Below the pieces are notes generated by a model. The model made no database searches. It had not been told where the DNA came from and saw only the letters and a list, made by a program, of their open reading frames with translations. Positions 8,221 through 14,084 of a DNA stretch of 16,900 nt are shown piece by piece. Both the position numbers and the translations under genes were made by a program. The DNA lies in contig JAZRVE010000070.1 of NCBI GenBank assembly GCA_045598975.1, forward strand, positions 1 through 16,900, in the 5' to 3' direction. This DNA is from UMGS882 sp045598975 (GTDB lineage Bacteria > Bacillota > Clostridia > Oscillospirales > CAG-382). Each line of letters starts with the position of its first letter. Within the stretch, counting starts at the first letter, position 1.

Positions 8221-8598
8221 TTATTTACGCTTTTTGAAGGATACGACGCGAAACGAGGTATCCGCTTCTCCGACCGACGCGCGGTACGCCGACACCGCCG
8301 CGGTGATGGCGGCGACGAGAGTGGCTCTGTCATCGGCAAGAACAGCCGCACCCGAGGCATCGGGAAGCGACATTTTGACAACGTTGGCTGAATCAACGGC
8401 ACCCGTGGAAGCCTTCTTGCTCTTATTCTGCGGGATGGTGTAGAAAAACAGCTTCATGAGTGAAAGGATGCCCCACAGCAGTGCGAGCACGAAAAAGACG
8501 ATCAGAAAGCCGAACAGCGAGTACGGAAGCGCCCAGCCCATGGCTTCTCCGAACGAGGCGAATTTTTCCGTATAATTGACCACATCTAATAATACCAT
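8221..8598 (-). CDS. oadG: OadG-family decarboxylase gamma/delta subunit
   Basis: A 125-residue small membrane subunit. It has one clear transmembrane segment (about 25-48, LPYSLFGFLIVFFVLALLWG), a basic stretch (KLFFYTIPQNKSKK) consistent with a cytoplasmic C-terminal side, and a soluble tail that ends very basic (FKKRK). OadG proteins assemble the carboxyltransferase and biotin carrier onto OadB. Sequence conservation in this family is low, so the call relies on architecture and operon position. The frame extends to GTG at 8610 (and 8607), but these lie in the AGGTGG ribosome site; ATG at 8598, eight bases after it, is the better start. The upstream carboxyltransferase ends at 8614, 15 bases before this start. 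Confidence 0.82.
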   Translation of the reverse strand: MVLLDVVNYTEKFASFGEAMGWALPYSLFGFLIVFFVLALLWGILSLMKLFFYTIPQNKSKKASTGAVDSANVVKMSLPDASGAAVLADDRATLVAAITAAVSAYRASVGEADTSFRVVSFKKRK

Positions 8599-8613
8599 TC
8601 CATTCACCACCTG

Positions 8614-10095
8614 TCAAAGACAACCGAATTCGGTCTTCATGGAAAGCATTTCAAGGGCGGACGCCACACGTGCACGCGTTTCCTCCGTTGCAATGACGTC
8701 ATCCACATTTCCCGCATATGCGGCAAGAAGCGGTGACGAAACGTACAGCGCGTATTCCTCTTCCAATGCTTTTCGTTTTTCGAGCGGCGCTTTGGCACCG
8801 GCAAGCTTTTCGCTCCACTGCATGGCAACGCCGCTTTCCGGCTTCATAACGCCGATCTTGGCAAAATCAAGCGCAAACGTCACGTCGGCTCCCAACGCTT
8901 TGGAACCCATGACGGTATACGCAAGCCCGTAGGAAGCACCGATATACACCGTGACAAGCGCCGTCTTCGCTTTTGCATACGCTTCGGCGAGAGCAGCCGC
9001 CGCACGCGCGGTATCGGCACTGTGCACATCGCAATCGTCCCGCAGTCCTTCCGCGCCGACAAGCGTCAGCACCGAAAGTCCGAAGGCGTCGCAAAGCTTA
9101 ATGAACGCCGCCGCCTTCTTCATGGCGCCCGCGCAGAGCTTTCCTTCTTTTTGCGCCGGGTTATTTGCGACCACGCCGACCGGCACGCCGCCGATAAACG
9201 CGAATGCCGTCACCATGGCGGGCGCGTGTTCCTTTTTATATTCAAAATAACTGCCGCCGTCGGCAAGCACCGCAAGCACCTCATGCGCCTCGTATGCTTT
9301 GTCCGCACAAACAGACGCCAGTTCCGGCGTGCGGCGGTCGGCAGAGTCCTCGATACCGGCATAGACCGTTTTATCGAGTCTGTTGGAGGGCAGATGCGAA
9401 AGAAGCTGTCTTGTCTTGGCAAAGGCATCGGCTTCGTCTGCGGCAAGCACGTCGGCGATCCCTTTTTTGGCGGCATACACGGCTGTTCCCACGCCGTCCT
9501 GCGCCTTATCGAACACGTCCGCCGGCAGTACGCTCATCGAGCCTTCCCGGCAGATGATATTCACGTCGGCACTCTCCGCGATCACCGCTCCGTGACCGCA
9601 CGCCTTTCCGAGCACAAGGCAGATCTGCGGGATTTTTCCTTTTACATCTGACATTTTCTTCATCACGGCGCCGTATCCGCCGAGAACGTCGACGCCCTCG
9701 GCAACGCTCGCACCGAAGGAATCGAGCATCGCCACCACCGGCGCACCGTTTTTCACGGCAAGCTCGTAAAGCGAGCAGATCTTGCGTGCGCTTTCCGCCG
9801 TAAAAGCGGCGTTGACGCGAGACATATCCTGCGCATAGGCAAAGACAAGCCGTCCGTCGAGCGATCCGTAGCCGCATACACAGCCCGCATACGCTTCGGG
9901 ATCGGTTGTGCCGAGCTCGTTTGCGTAGGCTTTCACGTAGGCGTTCGTTTCCACGAACGTTCCCGCGTCAAAAAAGGCGGCAAGATGCGCGTGCGCCGAT
10001 TTCTTGCCGTTTTTGGCAAGCGTATCGGAGCTTTTTCTGTCGTCTAAAAGCTTTTTGGCTTTTGACAGCATTTCGCTTCTTTTCTCTAAGTCCAT
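8614..10095 (-). CDS. Divergent acyl-CoA carboxylase-type carboxyltransferase (MmdA / 12S-like)
   Basis: A 493-residue protein with the two-half crotonase-like layout of acyl-CoA carboxyltransferases (methylmalonyl-CoA decarboxylase alpha, transcarboxylase 12S, PccB), which move carboxyl between an acyl-CoA and biotin. The N half has FFDAGTFVET (41-50), RLVFAYAQDMSRVNAAFT (82-99) and AEGVDVLGGYG (132-142). The C half has FAFIGGVPVGVVANNP (298-313) and GASYGLAYTVMGSKALGADV (386-405). Two usually strong motifs are altered: the Gly-rich GGARIQEG-type loop reads SFGASVAEG (126-134), and the DTPGF segment reads VGAEG (346-350). Substrate is therefore uncertain, though the fold is clear. ATG at 10095 is chosen over longer upstream starts because GGAGGG lies just before it. 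It is the first gene of the operon, about 90 bases after a strong promoter. Confidence 0.88.
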   Translation of the reverse strand: MDLEKRSEMLSKAKKLLDDRKSSDTLAKNGKKSAHAHLAAFFDAGTFVETNAYVKAYANELGTTDPEAYAGCVCGYGSLDGRLVFAYAQDMSRVNAAFTAESARKICSLYELAVKNGAPVVAMLDSFGASVAEGVDVLGGYGAVMKKMSDVKGKIPQICLVLGKACGHGAVIAESADVNIICREGSMSVLPADVFDKAQDGVGTAVYAAKKGIADVLAADEADAFAKTRQLLSHLPSNRLDKTVYAGIEDSADRRTPELASVCADKAYEAHEVLAVLADGGSYFEYKKEHAPAMVTAFAFIGGVPVGVVANNPAQKEGKLCAGAMKKAAAFIKLCDAFGLSVLTLVGAEGLRDDCDVHSADTARAAAALAEAYAKAKTALVTVYIGASYGLAYTVMGSKALGADVTFALDFAKIGVMKPESGVAMQWSEKLAGAKAPLEKRKALEEEYALYVSSPLLAAYAGNVDDVIATEETRARVASALEMLSMKTEFGCL

Positions 10096-10191
10096 AATTT
10101 CCCTCCGTCGGTTGTTTGAATTGGCAATAACGATCGAGAAGTTTTCAATTATTCTGACAACTATCTCCAACTTATCCCCCATTATAAAAAC

Positions 10192-10220
10192 ATTATATAC
10201 CTCCTTTCCCGATTTTGCAA
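10192..10220 (-). promoter_or_regulatory. Sigma-A promoter of the decarboxylase operon
   Basis: On the minus strand TTGCAA (10220-10215) is followed by exactly 17 bases and TATAAT (10197-10192). That is a perfect -10 box, optimal spacing and a 4-of-6 -35 box. Transcription would start near 10185, leaving a leader of about 90 bases before ATG at 10095. Confidence 0.82.
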
Positions 10221-10230
10221 GTGTTTGCGG

Positions 10231-10250
10231 CAAATTTTCTCAAATTTTCT
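10231..10250. repeat. Tandem 10-bp repeat upstream of the decarboxylase promoter
   Basis: CAAATTTTCT occurs twice back to back (10231-10240 and 10241-10250), read as AGAAAATTTG twice on the minus strand. It begins 10 bases upstream of the -35 box of the leftward promoter. One-helical-turn spacing and A/T runs suit an UP-element-like or regulator-binding role, but no regulator is identified. Confidence 0.6.
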
Positions 10251-10263
10251 TTCCGTCGCCGCC

Positions 10264-10281
10264 TTGCGAAATAATTAACAA
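10264..10281. promoter_or_regulatory. Candidate Rex (NADH/NAD+ sensor) operator
   Basis: The 18-mer TTGCGAAATAATTAACAA fits the Rex operator layout of TTGTGAA or TTGTTAA, four bases, then TTAACAA or TTCACAA. The right half is exact, the left half differs from TTGTGAA at one base, and the spacer is exactly four. Rex represses fermentative NADH-oxidising and hydrogenase genes when NADH is low. The site is about 85-100 bases upstream of the predicted hydC start point and 43 bases upstream of the leftward -35 box, so it does not overlap either best promoter. A weaker promoter (TTGCGA, 18 bases, CATAAA at 10288-10293) does overlap it. Confidence 0.5.
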
Positions 10282-10351
10282 TATTGTCATAAAATAAGTG
10301 TTAAAAATTCGTATTTTTTGTCGTTTTCCCCTTTTCTTTTTGTAAGTATTG

Positions 10352-10360
10352 TGATATAAT
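10352..10360 (+). promoter_or_regulatory. Extended -10 promoter of the hydrogenase operon
   Basis: TGATATAAT gives a perfect TATAAT (10355-10360) with the TG of an extended -10 element at 10352-10353. The matching -35 region is T-rich and poor, as often seen with extended -10 promoters. Transcription would begin near 10367, about 40 bases before the hydC ATG. Confidence 0.7.
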
Positions 10361-10406
10361 TATCAAGGTTTATTACTATAAAATTAAATTCAAGGAGGAA
10401 CCATCC

Positions 10407-10901
10407 ATGTCTAACACCATTTCACCCGTTCCGTTCAGAGGCACGGCGGAGCAAGCCAAAAAGCTTGATGAAGTCATCGCTTCTTATAAGGGACAAGCAG
10501 GCTCCATGATCCCCGTTCTTCAAAAAGCACAGGAGATCTACGGCTATCTGCCCATCGAAGTACAGAAGATCGTTGCCGACGGTCTCGGCGTTTCCATTGA
10601 GAAAGTTTACGAGGTCGTTTCGTTCTATGCCCAGTTCACCATCAATCCCAAGGGAAAGCACAACGTCTCCGTCTGCCTCGGTACCGCCTGCTACGTCAAG
10701 GGCTCGGGCGAGATTTTCGAAAAGCTCAAAGAAGTCCTCAAAATCGATGAGGGCGGCTGCACTCCCGACGGCAAGTTCTCTCTCGAAAGCTGCCGCTGTG
10801 TCGGTGCGTGCGGCCTTGCTCCCGTCATGCTCGTCGGCGACGACGTGTACGGCAGACTTACCGCAAAGGAAGTTCCCGACATCATCAAAAAATACGAGTG
10901 A
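10407..10901 (+). CDS. hydC: NADH-linked [FeFe] hydrogenase subunit HydC (NuoE-like)
   Basis: A 164-residue NuoE/24-kDa-type subunit of the multimeric NAD-dependent, typically electron-bifurcating, [FeFe] hydrogenase. An N-terminal helical bundle (about 15-80, including VLQKAQEIYGYLP and VYEVVSFYAQF) precedes a thioredoxin-like [2Fe-2S] domain with all four ligands: C90 and C95 (CLGTAC), C131 and C135 (CRCVGAC). In HydABC enzymes this cluster helps pass electrons between NADH/FMN in HydB and HydA. ATG at 10407 follows AAGGAGG. It opens the rightward operon, while hydB and hydA lie more than 4 kb downstream, separated by a putative sensory cassette. A NuoE of a different NADH-linked enzyme is unlikely given the downstream genes. 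Confidence 0.93.
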   Translation: MSNTISPVPFRGTAEQAKKLDEVIASYKGQAGSMIPVLQKAQEIYGYLPIEVQKIVADGLGVSIEKVYEVVSFYAQFTINPKGKHNVSVCLGTACYVKGSGEIFEKLKEVLKIDEGGCTPDGKFSLESCRCVGACGLAPVMLVGDDVYGRLTAKEVPDIIKKYE

Positions 10902-10939
10902 TCTCTTGATACCGTACCGTAAGGATTGGTTACACGATT

Positions 10940-11293
10940 ATGAAAATTTCGGATATCTCCGCTCTTCTCAATGCGTCTGTTTTAGTCTGTCCCGAGTTAT
11001 GTGAAAACGAAGTCTGCTCTGCCTGCGGCAGTGACATGATGAGCGACGTGCTCGCTTACGTCAAAAATCAGGCCGTCTTACTGACGGGACTCGTCAATCC
11101 GCAGGTCATCCGGACGGCGGAAATGATGGATATGCGCTGTATCGTCTTCATCCGCGGCAAGGAGCCGACGGAAGAAATGCTCTCACTCGCCAAGGATGCC
11201 GGTATCGTCGTGATGGCAAGCAAGCTCCGTATGTTCGAGGCTTGCGGAAAGCTCTATGCGGCGGGACTCGGCAAAACGGGAGACGAACCATGA
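10940..11293 (+). CDS. DRTGG-domain-like protein 1, Cys-rich
   Basis: A 117-residue protein resembling the small DRTGG-fold proteins often found beside clostridial hydrogenases. The family's role is unknown. It aligns with the second such gene in this operon (13003-13347) over NPQVIRTAEMMDMRCIVFIR and the following MLSLAKDAGIVVMAS...MFEACGKLY region. Unlike the second copy, its N-terminus has four closely placed cysteines, C17, C21, C26 and C29 (CPELCENEVCSACG), a possible metal or Fe-S site; C67 and C102 add to the total. ATG at 10940 has only a distant AAGGA (14 bases away). It overlaps the next gene by ATGA, suggesting translational coupling. Confidence 0.78.
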   Translation: MKISDISALLNASVLVCPELCENEVCSACGSDMMSDVLAYVKNQAVLLTGLVNPQVIRTAEMMDMRCIVFIRGKEPTEEMLSLAKDAGIVVMASKLRMFEACGKLYAAGLGKTGDEP

Positions 11294-11715
11294 GCGCCCC
11301 CCTCACCTTCCGCTTCAACGTTGACGGTGAAAACTTCACCTCTGCCGGCGATGCTTCGGTGCAGGTAAAAAAAGTCCTTCGTTCCATCGGTGTCAACCCC
11401 GAGATCATCCGCAAGGTTTCCATCGCCATGTACGAAGGCGAGATCAACATGGTCATCCACGCCGGCGGCGGTATCGCCGAGGTCGTCGTGGATTCCGACG
11501 TTATCACCATCATCCTCACCGACCACGGTCCCGGCATCGCAGACGTTTCTCTCGCCATGCAGGAAGGCTTTTCCACGGCTCCCGACAACATCCGTTCTCT
11601 CGGCTTCGGCGCCGGGATGGGACTTCCCAACATGAAGCGGTATACAGACGACATGAACATCGACACCGAACTCGGAAAAGGTACTGTTATCACAATGAAA
11701 GTGAACATGAGGTGA
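11290..11715 (+). CDS. Anti-sigma-factor-like ATPase (RsbW/SpoIIAB-type HATPase)
   Basis: A 141-residue stand-alone GHKL ATPase domain resembling SpoIIAB/RsbW/RsbT switch kinases rather than a full histidine kinase. Visible are the N-box (AMYEGEINMVIHA, 47-58, N53 and H57), the G1 box (TDHGPGI, 77-83) and the G2 glycine-rich lid (GFGAGMGL, 105-112), ending in GKGTVITMKV. There is no phosphoacceptor histidine domain, sensor domain or membrane segment. Such proteins phosphorylate partner proteins on Ser/Thr or bind sigma factors; no STAS antagonist or sigma factor is encoded in this operon, so the partner is unknown. Its ATG overlaps the DRTGG-1 stop (ATGA) and has GGGAG eight bases upstream. 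Longer upstream starts inside the previous gene are not needed. Confidence 0.87.
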   Translation: MSAPLTFRFNVDGENFTSAGDASVQVKKVLRSIGVNPEIIRKVSIAMYEGEINMVIHAGGGIAEVVVDSDVITIILTDHGPGIADVSLAMQEGFSTAPDNIRSLGFGAGMGLPNMKRYTDDMNIDTELGKGTVITMKVNMR

Positions 11716-11719
11716 CAAT

Positions 11720-13006
11720 ATGCCCTTCTACAAGCATTCCGTTCTGCTTGACGTCGAAAAATGCAAAGGCTGCACCATATGCTTGAAACGCTGCCCGACG
11801 GAAGCCATTCGCATCCGCAACGGACACGCTCAAATCGACCCGCGCCGCTGTATCGACTGCGGCGAATGCATCCGTCGATGCGAGTACAAAGCAAAAAAAG
11901 CCGATTACGACAAGTTCGACAGCATCCCGGACGGAAAATTTGTGGTGGCGCTCCCTCCTCCCTCGCTTTACGGTCAGTTTGAAAACTTAGACGACGTCGA
12001 TTACCTTTTGCAGGGACTGTACGATCTCGGATTCGATTACGTTTACGAGGTCGCCCGTGCCGCGGAGCTTGTGACCGAGTACACCCGCCGTTATTTACGG
12101 CGTCCCGGCTTACACCGTCCCGTCATCAGCAGTGCCTGCCCCGTCGTGACGCGCCTCATCTCGCTTCGCTATCCCTATCTCTGTGACAACGTCATGCCGC
12201 TGATGCCGCCGATCGAGATCGCGGCACTTGAAGCACGCAAAGAGGTCAAGAAACAGCATCCCGAGCTTACCGACAGCGACATCGTAACGGTTTTTATTTC
12301 CCCGTGTCCCGCCAAGGTCAGTTACGTCAAGAACGGCTTCCTCGGCAACGGCGAAAGCAACATAGATTACGTGCTGTCGTTAAGCGAAGTCTATTTCAAG
12401 CTCATCGACGTCATGAAGAAGCAGACGACCGAAATTCCGGTCTCCCGCACGGGCATGATCGGCATCGGCTGGGCTTCCACCGGCGGCGAAAGCAGTGCTC
12501 TTCTCAACGACAAATACTTAGCGGCGGACGGCATCGAAAACGTCATAGAAGTGCTCGACAAGATCGAGGACGATGATTTTTCGGATTTGGAATACATCGA
12601 ACTCAACGCCTGCAACGGCGGTTGTGTCGGCGGCGTTCTGACGGTCGAAAACCCCTACATCGCACGTGTCAAACTGCAAAACCTGCGCCGGTACCTCCCG
12701 GTATCGCAAAACCGTCCGGAGGACAACACCGACGCCATCCCCGGCGCTTACATTTCCAACGAAGCGCTTTCCTATGCACCGGTCACGCTTTCCGACGATA
12801 TGACAGAAGCCATGAGCACCATGGCAAAGATTCAGGAGGTCTGCGACACTCTGCCGGGACTCAACTGCGGCTCCTGCGGCTCACCGAGCTGCCGTGCCTT
12901 TGCCGAAGACATCGTCAAGGGCGAAGCGACAGCCGATGCCTGCATCATCCGCATGCGTGAACTGCTGCATGACAAAACATCTGAAACAAAGGAAGAAACC
13001 GAATGA
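11720..13006 (+). CDS. Putative sensory [FeFe] hydrogenase-like iron-sulfur protein (HydS-like)
   Basis: A 428-residue [FeFe] hydrogenase-family protein. An N-terminal 2x[4Fe-4S] ferredoxin domain has C15, C18, C21, C25 and C44, C47, C50, C54. The H-cluster domain (about 70-330) keeps the four cubane ligands, C140 (SSACP), C196 (ISPCPAK), C298 and C302 (NACNGGC). A C-terminal FeS domain of the RnfB type has C383, C386, C391 and C408 (CGSCGSPSC). In catalytic enzymes the first loop is TSCCP; here A139 replaces the proton-transfer Cys, and the proton-path Glu of MPCxxKxxE is absent, although K199 is kept. These changes are typical of sensory hydrogenases. There is no PAS or kinase domain, unlike longer HydS proteins, so the neighbouring ATPases may relay the signal. 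AGGTGA precedes ATG at 11720. A low-activity enzyme is the alternative. Confidence 0.88.
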   Translation: MPFYKHSVLLDVEKCKGCTICLKRCPTEAIRIRNGHAQIDPRRCIDCGECIRRCEYKAKKADYDKFDSIPDGKFVVALPPPSLYGQFENLDDVDYLLQGLYDLGFDYVYEVARAAELVTEYTRRYLRRPGLHRPVISSACPVVTRLISLRYPYLCDNVMPLMPPIEIAALEARKEVKKQHPELTDSDIVTVFISPCPAKVSYVKNGFLGNGESNIDYVLSLSEVYFKLIDVMKKQTTEIPVSRTGMIGIGWASTGGESSALLNDKYLAADGIENVIEVLDKIEDDDFSDLEYIELNACNGGCVGGVLTVENPYIARVKLQNLRRYLPVSQNRPEDNTDAIPGAYISNEALSYAPVTLSDDMTEAMSTMAKIQEVCDTLPGLNCGSCGSPSCRAFAEDIVKGEATADACIIRMRELLHDKTSETKEETE

Positions 13007-13347
13007 AGCAAACTGTTCTTTCCCTTACGGAGCTACTGGAAGCAGAGCCCCTTTCCCTGCCGGACGAAGGTCGCGAAATCGACGGTGTATACTGCGGCGA
13101 CCTGTTGAGCTGGGTGATGGGACACGCAAAAAGCGACAACGTATGGGTGACGGTCATGACAAATCTCAACGTCATCGCCGTGGCGACGCTTACCGACGTT
13201 GCCTGCGTCGTGGTGACGGATGCGTCGGAAATCCCCGACGAAACGCTCACTGCCGCCAAAGCCAAGAACATCAATCTGCTTCGCACGGCTCTTTCTTCCT
13301 ATGAAGTCTGTGCCCGCCTCTCACGGGCTCTGACACAGAAACCATGA
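13003..13347 (+). CDS. DRTGG-domain-like protein 2
   Basis: A 114-residue protein resembling the DRTGG-fold family and paralogous to the gene at 10940-11293. Its CGDLLSWVMGHAKSDNVWVT segment (31-50) is the recognisable core, followed by NVIAVATLTDVACVVVTD (56-73) and a C-terminal helix around YEVCARLSRAL. It lacks the four-Cys cluster of the first copy. The DRTGG fold also occurs in phosphotransacetylase and in CBS/DHH proteins, where a ligand-binding or regulatory role is suspected; no function is proven for these short versions. Both ends overlap neighbours by ATGA, and AAGGAAG stands before the start, so it is translated together with the sensory hydrogenase and the PHP protein. Confidence 0.82.
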   Translation: MKQTVLSLTELLEAEPLSLPDEGREIDGVYCGDLLSWVMGHAKSDNVWVTVMTNLNVIAVATLTDVACVVVTDASEIPDETLTAAKAKNINLLRTALSSYEVCARLSRALTQKP

Positions 13348-14084
13348 ACCGCTACTTTTACGATCTGCACATCCATTCCTGTCTCTCGCCCTGCGGCGAC
13401 GACGACATGACGCCCGGCAACATTGCCGGCATGGCGGCTTTGAAAGGATTACAGATCGCGGCGCTCACCGACCACAACACCTCCCGCAACTGCCCGGCTT
13501 TTCTTGCCTGCTGCAAGAAAAACGGCATCGTCGGCATCGCCGGCATGGAGCTGACAACGGCAGAGGATATCCACATGCTCTGCTTATTTGAAGAGCTTGA
13601 CGCCGCCCTTGCCTTCTCGGACGAGGTGGATCGTCGGCGGTATAAAATACCAAACCGTCCCGAGATCTTCGGCAATCAGCATATCCTCGACGAAAATGAC
13701 GAGATCATCGGGAACGAGGAACATTTACTCATCAACGCTACGTCTTTATCCCTTGCCGACGCCACCGCGCTCGCCCGCTCACACGGTGCTTTCATCTGCC
13801 CGGCGCACATCGACAAGGCTTCAAACGGCATTCTGGAAATCCTCGGTGATTTTCCGACATATCCGGTCTTTACGGCTCTGGAAATCGCCGACAGATCCAA
13901 GACGGACGCGCTTTGCGAGACCTATGAGCTCATCCGCAAGCCGCTGAAAATTTTCGACTCCGACGCTCACTATTTATGGGACATCAACGAAGCCGAAAAC
14001 TTTTTGGAGTTCGACGACGAGCCCTATTCGGGCGACCGGATTCGCAAAGAATTATTCAAGCGTCTGAAAGGAGAAACCGCATGA
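13344..14084 (+). CDS. PHP-domain metal-dependent phosphoesterase
   Basis: A 246-residue PHP-superfamily protein, a family of metal-dependent phosphatases and nucleases (TrpH/YciV-like, HisK, polymerase-associated). Metal ligands are visible in family order: H9 and H11 (DLHIHSCLSPCGDD), D43-H44 (LTDHNTS), E69 (GMEL), H77, H155 (CPAHID) and D208-H209 (FDSDAHYL). In this setting it may remove a phosphate added by one of the two neighbouring ATPases or act on a small signalling phosphoester; this is inference. The start overlaps the DRTGG-2 stop (ATGA) and has no good ribosome site of its own, suggesting translational coupling. The stop overlaps the next start in the same way. The fold and active site look complete. 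Confidence 0.88.
   Translation: MNRYFYDLHIHSCLSPCGDDDMTPGNIAGMAALKGLQIAALTDHNTSRNCPAFLACCKKNGIVGIAGMELTTAEDIHMLCLFEELDAALAFSDEVDRRRYKIPNRPEIFGNQHILDENDEIIGNEEHLLINATSLSLADATALARSHGAFICPAHIDKASNGILEILGDFPTYPVFTALEIADRSKTDALCETYELIRKPLKIFDSDAHYLWDINEAENFLEFDDEPYSGDRIRKELFKRLKGETA

Larger units (their letters stand above)
10096..10406. other. Divergent AT-rich control region, no gene
   Basis: This 311-base region separates the leftward decarboxylase operon from the rightward hydrogenase operon and is visibly richer in A+T than the flanking genes. It holds a sigma-A promoter for each direction, a tandem 10-bp repeat, a Rex-like operator and about 90 bases of untranslated leader ahead of the carboxyltransferase gene. 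I see no convincing small gene. The minus-strand ATG at 10193 overlaps the -10 box and meets a stop after three codons. Confidence 0.85.

Noticed and set aside
8599..8610. GTG starts for oadG
   Set aside because: They overlap the AGGTGG ribosome site; ATG at 8598 is correctly spaced from it.
10096..10185. Possible riboswitch or attenuator in the 90-base leader of the decarboxylase operon
   Set aside because: I found only short, imperfect inverted matches (AATTG/CAATT), no terminator hairpin and no known riboswitch core.
10182..10193. Three-codon leader peptide (minus strand) with AGGAGG just before it
   Set aside because: The AGGAGG and ATG overlap the spacer and -10 box of the predicted promoter, so they would lie upstream of the transcript start.
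10285..10303. Second Rex-like site (TTGTCAT, AAAA, TAAGTGT)
   Set aside because: Only the left half resembles a Rex half-site; the right half matches poorly, and AT-rich DNA gives such matches by chance.
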